From Serinus canaria (lineage: Eukaryota; Chordata; Aves; Passeriformes; Fringillidae): 64,000 bases of DNA. The notes beneath the pieces were generated by a model. That model saw nothing but the letters and a program-made list of their open reading frames with translations, was not told where the DNA came from and searched no databases. Shown here piece after piece: positions 22,623 to 33,447 of the stretch. The stretch covers positions 16,447,346 to 16,511,345 of the forward strand of contig NC_066342.1 in NCBI RefSeq assembly GCF_022539315.1, given 5' to 3'. The first letter of the stretch is position 1, and the number at the start of each line of letters is the position of its first letter. Both the position numbers and the translations under genes were made by a program.

Positions 22623-23217
22623 TGTGAAAAACAAGGTTCACTCTCCTGGTAAAATTTAAAAGTTTAATACAGGACAATAGGAGACAAAGACAGTAAAGCA
22701 AAGATTTACGACCAGGTGACTCTTGGCATTCCACCAAGAGCACACCTGCTATTTCAGGAACACCCTTCATATACCATTTCTATTGCATCAGCCTGTTACA
22801 CATTCATAAACAATTATGCATATTAAGACTTTTCCCCAAACTAGTTTACATGTTCCAAGAATTGTTTAGCATGTCTCCTCTTCATGTCCACCTTTTTAGA
22901 GCATGTGCATTTCTTGGCTGTGGTTTTAGTTCATTCTTATGATCACCTCCAGTTTTTGGGCTTTGGTCCATACTTTCTACCAATGGTAAGTGTTGATAGC
23001 TGGCATATCAGTAGTAGGGGTCCTCATCATATGTTCATTGAATGTTATCCCAACCAAGCAGGCATTTTAACACAAGCATGCTTACATCAGCTATTTTACT
23101 ACTACATCTGACAAAAATAAAAACTGTATCTTTACACCAAAGCTACTTTAACATTATACATATAGCATCCACTTTATTATTTGCAAAAAGCCAATATTAT
23201 AATACATATCTATAACA
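22623..23217 (-). mobile_element. LTR related to that of ERV D, inverted
   Basis: 595 bp reading TGTGAAAAACAAGG...TATAACA on the plus strand, the reverse complement of the 20709-21280 family. The flanking tetramers GCTA (22619-22622) and GTTA (23218-23221) could be a 4-bp target duplication with one change. It carries short plus frames without recognisable content. Confidence 0.8.
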
Positions 23218-23397
23218 GTTAGAGTGTAGCGAAAAAGCCCAAGGCAGATGGCAGCCGGACTTCTGTGTAGCAGCTGCCGCATGCAGACAGGGAGATGCCC
23301 CTCTGGGAAGGGGGAGGGGGTCTGGGTCCCAGGTTTTTCCCCTGAAGCACCCTAGTAGATGGTGAGGGTCCTTTCCAGTCAGATTGGGTGTTAATAA

Positions 23398-24010
23398 TGT
23401 GAAAAACGTCAATCACTTGTTTTAAAATTTTAAAAGTTTAATAGTAATAAAATGGTTATAAAAATAGTAATACAAATTAGAGTATAAGAATTTGGACAAT
23501 CAGAGTTAGAACAAAGGACAATAAAAGCAAAGAATTATGAATGTTCGGACGCTTTCTTTTTGAAAGCATAGCTCACTAACAAAGGATTAACCCTTAAAAG
23601 CAATAACCTGTGGCATATTCATACATCTCATACATGATTCAAAAATTCTTTTCAAACAAAGGGTGTTCTCTGGTTATTGTCAACTTCCCTCCTTCATCTT
23701 CTAAATCATGGTCAGACTCCATGAAGTCTGCAAGGAGACTAGTTTTTCACGATAAGGAGGCAATAGTTCTTCTCTTTGGGATTTTAGTGTCTTGTTGCTG
23801 TTATCTCTGTGTGAAGAATTTCTTGATTATCTCATCCCTTTCTTGAGCTTGTTAAAAAAAGTATCTTGCATAGTATAGTTTCTATTTAACATTATGCTAT
23901 AACCTAAAATTATATTCTACACACTACTTAAGAAAATTAATACAGCATACCTTTCTAACATAACATCTCTTAATTGCGAGAGCCAGTCATCATAGTACCC
24001 ATTTATAACA
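23398..24010 (-). mobile_element. LTR distantly related to the D/55302 family
   Basis: 613 bp, TGTGAAAAACGTC...TTTATAACA on the plus strand. It shares the inner TCTCTTAATTGCGAGAGCC block with 55302-55748. The flanks (ATAA and GCAC) do not match, so it may be truncated or rearranged. Confidence 0.65.
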
Positions 24011-24337
24011 GCACAATGCCATGGAATTTGCCTTGAGGCTAGTGCAGGACTGCAAAACATAGACTCTTGGAAAACCCACCTGAAGCAATCCCCTCGAGGA
24101 AAAAAGCAAACAAAAGGAAATCAAAAGGGAGGCATTGCTGGCACTGCCTCAGCTCTCTCCCTGCATGAATGAAAGGGAAAGGGCAAGAAAGCTCAACCTG
24201 AGTGACCCCAACTTTAAAAAGACACGCACCTGCAAGCCCCATGGTTTTGTTTCTGACCAGAGGGTCTTAAAGAGACAATAACAATTTTGAGCACAGATAG
24301 ATATGGAATACAATAATATTTTGGGTTACCCAGGACA

Positions 24338-24610
24338 CTCCAGAAGGCAAACATTGTAAATGGTGAATGCCCTCTGTTCGTCCTCCTTCCCTTAGCTTTG
24401 ATATCTGAGCTGATGTCAAATGGTATGGAATATCCCTTTCATCAGTTTGGGTCAGCTGGCCTAGTTGCATCCCCTGCCACGATCTTGCCCACTCCCAGCC
24501 CCTAACGGGGCGTATGTTGAAAAACAGCACTGATGCTGTGCCAGCGCTGCTCAGCAGTAGCCAAAACACTGGTGTGTTATCAACACCTTTCTAGCTACTA
24601 GTGCAAAGCA
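24338..24610. other. Spacer, probably host intron
   Basis: No gene or repeat recognised. It directly precedes the duplicated unit that holds malic-enzyme exons, so it is probably intronic. Confidence 0.3.
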
Positions 24611-24958
24611 CAGTAATGTGAGGGCTGCAATGGGAAATGAACTCCAGTTCAGCCAGATGCAATTCAGCAGCCCTGCAGGCATTGCTGCACTCTTATATAA
24701 ACTCCCATGGTTATGGGGAGTTCAGCCTCCAAAAAAAGGACCTTTTTTTACTAAATGCTTGCAAGCAGAATTCACTGATATGAGCACAGGTTGAAAAGTT
24801 GATCATTCAGAAATTTGAGATTTTGACTACCTTATACTACTTCTCTGAGAGCCCTCTAGTATTAAAAACATTGCAATTTGTTTCTCTAGGGTGTTTTAGC
24901 ATGTTGTTGATCCCATTAGGGATGCATTCAATAAAACTTCTTTGTTTTTCTTACTCAG

Positions 24959-25057
24959 GCATTGACAGAAAAGTTGACTGATGAAGAACTTGCACACAGA
25001 AGACTTTATCCTCCACTGTCTAATATTAGGGAAGTTTCTATTTATATCACTGTCAAG
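24959..25057 (+). CDS. ME2: Malic enzyme (ME2-like) penultimate exon
   Basis: A 99-bp exon with acceptor TTACTCAG and donor GTGAGT, phase 0 on both sides. Its 33 codons ([20 protein letters not shown] is the core) match the C-terminal region of vertebrate malic enzymes, closest by memory to the mitochondrial NAD-dependent isoform ME2. Malic enzyme converts malate to pyruvate and CO2. It splices in phase to the exon at 25437. Isoform assignment rests on recollection of the family; ME1 and ME3 are alternatives. No earlier exons are in the window. Confidence 0.8.
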
Positions 25058-25436
25058 GTGAGTATGAAGCATAAAAGTGGATTGTACTAAAAGTGGTTTA
25101 TGTGTACATTAACCTGATGAATTATACAATATGACCCTTGAACACTAGGTGCTTGGGCACAAAAAACACAGCTCTTTGTGCCTTTAATAGGAGACAATCA
25201 TAAAAATTTTGAGTTTGTTGGATGCTTCAGTTTGACAGTGATGATGGGCCAAAATTATCCTCCTTTGATTTCTGAAATTAGGTTTTCAGATCCCTGATAA
25301 GGCATCCAGGAATTATAAAAGTACTTTAGTGTTTGTCTTTCTCCAGTTTGTCAGTCCTAAATATATTGCAGTAGAAGCATAGGTATTATGTGACTGTATT
25401 AAAAGGCGCAAACTGCATGGTGATTTAACTTTTCAG

Positions 25437-25586
25437 GTTATGGAATATTTGTATGCAAACAACATGGCTTTCCATTACCCTGAACCTGCAGACAAGAACC
25501 GTTACGTTCGATCAAAGGTTTGGACCTATGAATATGAATCCTTCATGCCAGATGTGTATTTCATTTTTCCACACTCTCACAAGTAA
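25437..25586 (+). CDS. ME2: Malic enzyme (ME2-like) terminal exon with stop codon
   Basis: Acceptor TTTTCAG, then 49 codons and TAA at 25584-25586. The start VMEYLYANNMAFHYPEPADK and the later YEYESFMPDVY match the C-terminal end of ME2-type enzymes. The last eight residues (FIFPHSHK) do not look like the usual tail, so the end may be diverged or read into former 3' UTR. The 3' flank runs about 245 bp to the LTR at 25833. Both exons of this copy are open and correctly spliced, so a functional gene end is possible. Confidence 0.8.
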   Translation, partial: VMEYLYANNMAFHYPEPADKNRYVRSKVWTYEYESFMPDVYFIFPHSHK

Positions 25587-25832
25587 TTAAGTAATCGGAA
25601 GTAATTTATGGAAATATTTTTGACATTTTACAAGGGGATTTTCTGCAGTGATGTACCAAAGGATTTTTCTTCCATTTATTAATTTTTTCAAGGTTCTGTT
25701 TTTTCTAAGCTAAATTGTTTTTTTCTTTGCATACCCTTGTTCTCATAAAAAGACTAGCGTGTGATGTTTTCATGACATCACTGACTCAAAAGCTAAGTGG
25801 ACCTGCCACTCCAAACAATCTCTCCCCCCACC

Positions 25833-26254
25833 CGAGACAGAGTAGAAATTTTCCAGGTTCCAGGGTAGAAGTCCTTTTGATTTAGGTTAAATGTACATCT
25901 TTTAGTTAAGCCTTGGAATCTTAGCTGTTTAGTCTGAACTCAGAACATTGCACCAGTGAAGGGCAGAGATAAGGAGGGGGGAGATGGGTCAACTTGGCCT
26001 AGGAATTTTTTTCTGATAACAAAAGAACTAGCGCTAAATATCACGCGAAGTGTGTAAAATGAATATGTATGAACCTATTGTGAAATTGTATGCATATGTA
26101 TTTGGGGAGAAGGATAAAAAGGGGACCTGAAGGTCCCAGAGGTACACATGCCTTTTAAGGGGAGTAATCCCCGCATGCGTCCAGCGCTGCAATAAACATA
26201 CCGGCTTTACAACTTTTACAAAGTTGTGGAGTTTTTGATTTTCTCCGCAAAACA
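25833..26254 (+). repeat. ERV E-type LTR in duplication unit 1
   Basis: 422 bp, (C/T)GAGACAGAGTAGAAATT...CCGCAAAACA, with a TATA-like GATAAAAAGG near 26112 and AATAAA near 26191. It is followed by the ERV E leader up to 27358, where the second unit begins, so it has no downstream viral genes of its own. Confidence 0.88.
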
Positions 26255-27358
26255 TTTTGGCGAGCCAGGCAGAAGATTCCGTCTCTGTCCCCGCAGGGCA
26301 GGAGGGATAGAGGGACCTCCTAGGCGCGCCCCGGGATCTTCCCGGAGGAGCTCCGCTGTATCGCTTCGCCTTCTGTGGGGACAGACAAGGACCTGCTGGG
26401 GGCGTGCGGAATTCGGTATGTATTAGGAGGGCCCCTGGGGGGTAGGAAGGCTGAATAAGTCACTCAGAGACGTCTGAGTGCTCAGCCTGTGCCTGCAGGC
26501 AGACCAGTCGATAGAGCGACTGAGAGGCGAGAGTTCACTGTCCGATAGAGCGGCCGCTAGCAACCCTGGGGGTGGGTTCGAGTGAACTCGTGCGTGTGTG
26601 TGGTGTCCGGACACTGTATTGCTGTGTAGTTCATGCATTGTGTGTGTTTGTAATTGTGTGAGTGCATGGTGTACAAAGGGAGTATATCTACAGTGCGGGA
26701 GGTTTCTACCCGCGACTGAAGGGGCCGAGTGAGGCCTGAGGTACCAGCCAAGGCAGGCTGTGGGAGCAGGGAATGCCCTGCGGTGAAGTGAAACAAGTGG
26801 AGAAACGTTGGTCAAGATGTGTATTGTGTTTAAAGGTAGTGATTTGTGTAAATCGGGCCCATTTTAACTGTGAGTATGAGCTCAGGGAGTTCCTCTGCCC
26901 TGGTACTTAGACTTTATCTCTAGAATTTTGCTGTGTGCTGTTATTTTGATTGTGTCCAGAGTGTGTGGTAGAGGAAACTCGTGTGGGTAAATGCTGAACT
27001 GTATTGTATGCTGTGTTGTGTTGAGAAAAGTGGGCACTTTGAGAGATATGCCCTTTCCCGGTGAGTTTGTGTGGTTCTTCTCCCACATTGTGGTAATTTG
27101 ATGCTCGAATTGTATAGTGATGTTTGTGGTAATTTTAAGATTTTGTTTGCAACAAATGTAGCATTTTACACAGAGGAACTAGGGTATGGTGATTTATGTT
27201 TAACTGTGTTAAAAAGAACTAAAGGAATTCCAAGAATTCCCCCCCCCCAGCAATTCCAGCCCTGACTTGTGAATTTGAGATAAGAGGGGGAGCGGTGTGT
27301 GTCTCTGTTTGTGGGCATATCAAAGTTTTTGCTGTAACAAGCACAGCCTATTGCAAGG
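26255..27358 (+). other. ERV E leader in unit 1
   Basis: Untranslated leader starting TTTTGGCGAGCCAGGCAG, in which TGGCGAGCC takes the primer-binding-site position (tRNA not assigned). GT-rich stretches follow. It is near-identical to 29001-30105. There is no convincing coding content. Confidence 0.65.
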
Positions 27359-27708
27359 CAGTAATGTGAGGGCTGCAATGGGACATGAACTCCAGTTCAG
27401 CCAGATGCAATTCAGCAGCCTGCAAGGCATTGCTGCACTCTTATATAAACTCCCATGGTTTTTATGGGGAGTTCAGCCTCCAAAAAAAAGGACCTTTTTT
27501 ACTAAATGCTTGCAAGCAGAATTCACTGATATGGAGCACAGTTGAAAAGTTGAGCATTCAGAAATTTGAGATTTTGACTACCTTATACTACTCTCCTGAG
27601 AGCCCTCTAGTATTAAAAACATTGCAATTTGTTTCTCTAGGGTGTTTTAGCATGTTGTTGATCCATTAGGGATGCATTCAATAAAAACTTCTTGTTTTTC
27701 TTACTCAG

Positions 27709-27806
27709 GCATTGACAGAAAAGTTGACTGATGAAGAACTTGCACACAGAAGACTTTATCCTCCACTGTCTAATATAGGGAAGTTTCTATTTATAACACT
27801 GTCAAG
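27709..27806 (+). pseudogene. ME2: Second copy of ME2-like penultimate exon, frameshifted
   Basis: 98 bp between the same acceptor and donor sites as at 24959. One base is missing in the AATATTAGG stretch and one is substituted, so the reading frame is lost. The damage is either real decay of a duplicated exon or consensus error. Confidence 0.75.
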
Positions 27807-28186
27807 GTGAGTATGAAGCATAAAAGTGGATTGTACTAAAAGTGGTTTATGTGTACATTAACCTGAGATTATACAATATGACCCTTGAACAATAGGTGCT
27901 TGGGCACAAAAAAAAACACAGCTCTTTGTGCCTTTAATAGGAGACAATCATAAAAATTTTGAGTTTGTTGGAGATTCCAGTTTGACAGTGATGATGGGCC
28001 AAAATTATCCTCCTTTGATTTCTGAAATGAGGTTTCAGATCCCTGATAAGGCATCCAGGAATTCTAAAAGTACTTTAGTGTTTGTCTTTCTCCAGTTTGT
28101 CAGTCCTAAATATATTGCAGTAGAAGCATAGGTATTATGTGACGGTATTAAAAGGCGCAAACTGCATGGTGGATTTAACTTTTCAG

Positions 28187-28335
28187 GTATGGAATATTTG
28201 TATGCCAAACAACATGGCTTTCCATTACCCTGAACCTGCAGACAGAACCGTTACGTTCGATCAAAGGTTTGGACCTATGAATATGAATCCTTCATGCCAG
28301 ATGTGTATTTCATTTTTCCACACTCTCACAAGTGA
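28187..28335 (+). pseudogene. ME2: Second copy of ME2-like terminal exon, frameshifted
   Basis: About 149 bp. Compared with 25437-25586 it shows one missing T after the acceptor, an extra C, a missing A and an extra G just before the former stop. These one-base changes fall in short homopolymers. Confidence 0.75.
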
Positions 28336-28582
28336 ATTAAGTAATCGGAAGTAATTTATGGAAATATTTTTGACCATTTACAAGGGATTTTCTGCAGGTG
28401 ATGTACCAAGGATTTTTCTTCCATTATTAATTGTTTCAAGGTTCTGTTTTTTCTAAGCTAAATTGTTTTGTTCTTTGCATACCCTTGTTCTCATAAAAAG
28501 ACTAGCTGGGTGATGTTTTCATGACATCACTGACTCAAAAGCTAAGTGGACCTGCCACCTCCAAACAATCTCTCCCCCCACC

Positions 28583-29000
28583 CGAGACAGAGTAGAAATT
28601 TTCAGGTTCCAGGGTAGAAGTCCTTTGATTTAGGTTAAATGTACATCTTTTAGTTAAGCCTTGGAATCTTAGCTGTTAGTCTGACTCAGAAACATTGCAC
28701 CAGTGAAGGGCAGAGATAAGGAGGGGGGAGATGGGTCAACTTGGCCTAGGAATTTTTTCTGATAACAAAAGAACTAGCGCTAAATGTCACGCGAAGTGTG
28801 TAAAATGAATATGTATGAACCTATTGTGAAATTGTATGCATATGTATTTGGGGAGAAGGGTAAAAAGGGGACCTGAAGGTCCCAGAGGTACGCATGCCTT
28901 TTAAGGGGAGTAATCCCCGCATGCGTCCAGCGCTGCAATAAACATACCGGCTTTACAACTTTTACAAAGTTGTGGAGTTTTTGATTTTCTCCGCAAAACA
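28583..29000 (+). repeat. 5' LTR of ERV E
   Basis: 418 bp, near-identical to 25833-26254 and to 33448-33867, and related to the solo LTR at 49932-50399. Its first base is C where the 3' LTR has T. Confidence 0.9.
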
Positions 29001-30553
29001 TTTTGGCGAGCCAGCCAGGAGATTCCGTCTCTGTCCCCGCAGGGCAGGAGGGATAGAGGGACCTCCTAGGCGCTCCCCGGGATCTTCCCGGAGGAGCTCC
29101 GCTGTATCGCTTCGCCTTCTGTGGGGACAGACAAGGACCTGCTGGGGGCGTGCGGAATATTCGGTATGTATTAGGAGGGCCCCTGGGGGGTAGGAAGGCT
29201 GAATAAGTCACTCAGAGACGTCTGAGTGCTCAGCCTGTGCCTGCAGGCAGACCAGTCGATAGAGCGACTGAGAGACGAGAGTTCACTGTCCGATAGAGCG
29301 GTCGCTAGCAACCCTGGGGGTGGGTTCGAGTGAACTCGTGCGTGTGTGTGGTGTCCTGACACTGTATTGCTGTGTAGTTCATGCATTGTGTGTGTTTGTG
29401 ATTGTGTGAGTGCATGGTGTACAAAGGGAGTATATCCACAGTGCGCTGGAGTTTCTACCCGCGACTGAAGGGGCCGAGTGAGGCCTGAGGTACCAGCCGG
29501 GGCAGGCTGTGGGGCAGGGAGTGCCCTGCGGTGAAGTGGAACAAGTGGAGAAACGTTGGTCAAGATGTGTATTGTGTTTAAAGGTAGTGATTTGTGTAAA
29601 TCGGGCCCATTTTAACTGTGAGTATGAGCTCAGGGAGTCCTCTGCCCTGGTACTTAGACTTTATCTCTAGAATTTTGCTGTGTGCTGTTATTTTGATTGT
29701 TTCCAGAGTGTGTGTAGAGGAAACTCGTGTGGGTAAATGCTGAACTGTATTGTATGCTGTGTTGTGTTGAGAAAAGTGGGCACTTTGAGAGATATGCCCT
29801 TTCCCGGTGAGTTTGTGTGGTTCTTCTCCCACATTGTGGTAATTTGATGCTCGAATTGTATAGTGATGTTTGTGGTAATTTTAAGATTTTGTTTGCAACA
29901 AATGTAGCATTTTACACAGAGGAACTAGGGTATGGTGATTTATGTTTAACTGTGTTAAAAAGAACTAAAGGAATTCCAAGAATTCCACCCCCCACAGCAA
30001 TTCCAGCCCTGACTTGTGAATTTGAGATAAGAGGGGGAGCGGTGTGTGTCTCTGTTTGTGGGCATATCAAAGTTTTTGCTGTAACAAGCACAGCCTATTG
30101 CAAGGCAGTAATGTGAGGGTCAGTAAAAATGCTTGAATTAGATTGTGCGAGAAGAGAACTAGAAAAAACTGAGATTTTGTTAAAACGAGGTTAGATAGAA
30201 GAGATGAATGAGTTTATGAGACTTCAGTTGGTAATATAGTAAGTTTGAACTGAAAACAGCCCGCCGTAGGGTTAAGTGATAAACGCCGAAGTGATAAATG
30301 GAATAGTCTGTAAGCATTCCTGAGAGCTTTTGGTGTGCATGAGAAGCTGGCACCTTGTGTGCAATGCAGATTTCTGTGCCTTAAGTGTAAATTTAAGGTT
30401 CCTGATCAAGCCAATTCGGAACTTGAGATCTTAAAGCTTCTGTGTGGAGGATCACATCTAATGCTGCCACCTGAAGGTCGTGTGTGTGGGAAAAACTGAA
30501 AAGACGACACTGTGAGGCTGGTAGAAACAAGATAGTATAAAGAGAAAGAGAAA
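29001..30553 (+). other. Leader of ERV E
   Basis: A long untranslated leader with a primer-binding position at TTTTGGCGAGCCAGCC, then GC-rich and GT-rich stretches. Only the part up to 30105 is duplicated. The gag start codon follows at 30554. Confidence 0.6.
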
Positions 30554-31116
30554 ATGAGAACTAACCAGAGCAAAGAAGTTTCTGAACTAGCCCCTTTGGG
30601 AGGGGCTCACTGGGAGAAAGCTGCCAGTAGGGGCGGCTCAGGAAAAAAGGATTTATAATACCTTATTATAGTTAATGATGTTTTAAAATAAGAAAGGACA
30701 TGAAATAAAGTCCCATATGTTGATGTAGTTTTATTTTAAGAATTCACCCAGAATGGCAGAGTAACTGTGGGTTCAGAGCTCCCTCTGACCTACTGGTGTT
30801 AGCCCTTGAAAAAGAAAACAAAGCAAAGAGAAAGCAAATGAAACATGTTGTTCAGCATGCAGCATAAGACAGCAATGTATGAAGTCAGAGAAAGTTTATC
30901 ATACTGAAATGCAAAGCGATTACAGCTCGCAAAATAAGTACTTATAATTTATTAAAGACTCCTCCTAAAGTAAAAGGGGATAAGGAGAAATTCCCCAAAA
31001 GGGAAGAGGACTCAGGCTCCAAAGGTAAACCCATTGGCACCCAACCCCCTCCTGGCAGTTCATCCAGAACTAGGAGGTAACAAGCCCCTCTTCGAGAGGC
31101 AGAGAGACCAGAAAAT
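30554..31116 (+). pseudogene. gag: Gag remnant of ERV E (matrix and linker only)
   Basis: The ATG at 30554 opens MRTNQSKEVSELAPLGG, typical of the N-terminus of avian gamma-like Gag. Stop codons appear from about 30657. Near 30750 HPEWQ followed by VLALEKE marks the matrix end. Capsid and nucleocapsid are absent: the sequence passes directly to the protease, so more than 1 kb of gag is deleted. Confidence 0.7.
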
Positions 31117-31262
31117 GGAAAAGGGTGAAATTTTAGTTGTTACAGGAGCTGTATATTCAGTTTTAAATAAAGCTTTAGTACCTGTGGAGAACCATTGTTT
31201 TATAGTGTGGGGAGCAACTAACCAGTCTGAGAAGGCATACTTTTGCAAATCTTTGAAGTAAC
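31117..31262 (+). pseudogene. pro: Protease remnant of ERV E
   Basis: An open stretch with EILVVTGAVYSVLNKALVP and AYFCKSLK, the gamma-type protease. The catalytic aspartate position of the Asp-Thr-Gly triad reads Val, so the enzyme is inactivated. Confidence 0.72.
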
Positions 31263-31560
31263 ATGTGTACTTAGAAGCTTTTGTATATGCCCAATTCTCT
31301 AAACATTCTCAAATGGGGGGTTACTCTGGAGGCAAATGATATAAAGATGTTAGGCTTAACATTAACAGCCATTGAAATTAAGAAAGAAATTAGTAAAGAG
31401 ATATTATAACAAGTATTTTCATGACTATAGGCTTCTGCTGTACCAGGGAGGGTGAAGAATGCACCCCTTCATAGTAAAAAGGCTTAAGAAAGGAACACAA
31501 CCAGTGAGAATTAAGCAGTACCCCCTGAAAAGAAGATAGGGAAGAAATCAGCCCAATAAC
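31263..31560 (+). pseudogene. pol: Protease-RT linker of ERV E, decayed
   Basis: Fragmentary gamma-like sequence, including a stretch that reads as PVRIKQYPLK-like codons around 31495-31530. Stops are frequent. Confidence 0.45.
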
Positions 31561-32217
31561 TGATAGTACTGGATTGAGGGCTGTCAATAAGATAACAAGG
31601 AATTTATACCCTGTAGTAGCAAATCCATATACTTTACTAACTTGTTTAACACCTGAGCTAACCTAGTTTACTGTTTTAGACCTGAAAAATGGCTTCTTTT
31701 GCCTCCCTATCCACAAAGCCAGCCAGAAAATTTTTCATTCAAATGAGAAAGCCCTGAAAGCAGTGCAAACCCCAGCTCACATAGTCCATGTGCCTCAAGG
31801 CTTCAAAATTTCCCCACTCTGGAGAACAACTTGCAAAAGATCTGGAGTCCTGAGAAGCTCCACAAGAAGAAGGGAGGCTGTTTCAGTATGTGAATTACCC
31901 TCTAGTAGCCACTCAGACGAAGGAAGCATGTGTGGCCTGGACGGTAAGCCTTTCGAATTTCCTAGGACTCCAAAGATACAGAGTACCAAAGAAAAAGGCA
32001 CAAGTAGTGAAACAGAAACTAATCTACCTGGAGTATGAAGCGAGTGTTGGGCAACATACTCTAGGGCAGGCTCGCAAGGAAGCCATATGCCAAACCCCAA
32101 AACCCCAGACAATAAAAGAACTCCGAACCTTCTTGGGCATGGCAGGGTGGTGCCGGCTGTGAGTTTATAATTATGGACTGCTCGTCAAACCCCTCTATGC
32201 TCTTATTGAACATGCAC
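31561..32217 (+). pseudogene. pol: Reverse transcriptase of ERV E, catalytic motif lost
   Basis: Gamma-type RT motifs in order: RAVNKI near 31571, FTVLDLKNGFFCLPIH near 31670, then the palm motif, where the sequence reads QYVNYPLVATQT near 31885. The two catalytic aspartates of the family's YVDD are thus replaced by N and Y. The thumb region PQTIKELRTFLGMAGWCR is near 32105-32160, then a stop. The frame shifts near 31745-31890. Confidence 0.8.
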
Positions 32218-33180
32218 AAGAGATAATCCAGCTGTTAGAAGCAGTTCAGCTGCCTGAAAAGGTAGCAATTATGCATATCAAGGCACACCAAAGAGTGAGC
32301 TCAGAATTGGAAGAAGGGAATGAGCTGGCAGATAGAGAGGCAAAGGAAGCAGCAAAAGGTGAGGTAACTATTGAAGGAGCCCTAATTCCAGATGGACAAA
32401 TTTCCCTTGAAGGTAAGCCAGAATATAGTAAGAGAGATAGAAAATTAATTGAAGATCAAAAAAGGACATATAACCAAGAAGGGTGGGCTACCATTGAAAA
32501 GAAGCTGGTAATCCCTTCCCATTTATTGTGGTCACTAGTAATGGAAGAGCGCCAGAAAGCACACTGGGGAATAAATGACCTATACACCTACTTGATTGAA
32601 AGAATAGTTGCTAGGAATTTATATGACACTATTACTCAGGTGACCTTACAGGGTGATCTTTGCCTCCAGACTAACCCCAAAAATGCTCCCAAACCAAAAC
32701 TCAGTCAGATTGGGAGAGGCCATGGGCCTGGACAGCAGTGGCAAATTGACTTTTCAGAACTCCCAAGGAAAGGGGGGTATTAGTATTTATTGGTATTAAC
32801 AGATACATTTTCAGGGTAGCCAGAAGCATTCCCCACCAGAACTGTCAAAGCTCGAGAGGGGACCAGAGTGTTGTTACAAGAAATAATACCACGCTTCTGA
32901 GTTCCAGCCACAATATCCTCAGATAGAGAATCACATTTCATTTCCAAAATAGTGCAAACACCAGGCTGGAGCTCGGAGCAGGGAGCTAGATGGGCCAGTA
33001 CATAACATACAACCTGGAGATTATGTATATGTTAAGTCTCTTACAGAGAAAACTTTGGAACCACAGTGGGAGGGACCGTTCCAGGTGCTTCTCACCACCT
33101 TCACTGCAATCAAGATCAAGGAGCAGAATGCCTGGATCCATCACTCTCGACTGAAGAAGGCCCCAGAAGCCCCCTTGGAG
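32218..33180 (+). pseudogene. pol: RNase H end and integrase of ERV E, internally deleted
   Basis: The RT thumb is joined almost directly to the RNase H end (HIKAHQRVSSELEEGNELAD at 32271), so most of RNase H is missing. Integrase has the zinc-module residues at HWGINDL and CLQTNP, and the core start WQIDFSELP near 32740 followed by a stop at 32781. The second core motif SSDRESHF is near 32920. After about 32960 the core ends and the C-terminal domain begins (WEGPFQVLLTTFTAIKI near 33070), so the glutamate-containing part of the core is deleted. Confidence 0.8.
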
Positions 33181-33447
33181 AGTGACATCAGGAGATAATG
33201 AACTGAGACTAAAGCTTACATGGGCAAAAATGCGTATATTGCAGTCGGGAGTGGTTCATACTTTCACTTGCAGAATTGTTTTGTATATATTTATAACTGA
33301 TCTTGCTAATTTGGAATTGAATACTACAACGAGTAGCTATGTTAACATCCCTATCAAATGTACATGGCAAAGCATTGAGAGACACCTATTGTCGTAGGAG
33401 TCTGCATTAAGTAAAAGAATTTACTTATTTTCTAGGAAAGGGGGGAA
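33181..33447 (+). pseudogene. env: Env remnant and polypurine tract of ERV E
   Basis: About 250 bp between pol and the 3' LTR; a complete env would need about 1.8 kb. Hydrophobic codons near 33265-33310 could be env start or anchor residue, but I cannot assign them. AGGAAAGGGGGGAA at 33434-33447 is the polypurine tract. Confidence 0.5.

Larger units (their letters stand above)
21990..24337. mobile_element. ERVL-type LTR, family Z, carrying two inserted LTRs
   Basis: The outer LTR starts TGTCCTGGTTTGAAAGAC at 21990 and ends TTACCCAGGACA at 24337, matching the ends of the LTR at 42657-43373. The pentamer before it is CTCCC and after it CTCCA, a 4-of-5 match. Two other LTRs interrupt it (22623-23217 and 23398-24010). 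Removing them leaves about 1.1 kb, longer than the 717-bp relative, so part of the interior is uncertain. Confidence 0.55.
24611..27358 (+). repeat. Tandem duplication, unit 1 (ME2-like exons plus ERV E 5' end)
   Basis: 2,748 bp, followed immediately by a 2,747-bp second unit (27359-30105). Each unit holds intron, two exons, 3' flank, an ERV E LTR and its leader. The 14-bp string CAGTAATGTGAGGG occurs at the start of unit 1 (24611-24624), at the junction (27359-27372) and after unit 2 (30106-30119). Confidence 0.92.
27359..30105 (+). repeat. Tandem duplication, unit 2
   Basis: A copy of 24611-27358 with scattered substitutions and many single-base length differences. Unit 2 is contiguous with the remainder of ERV E. 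Confidence 0.92.
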
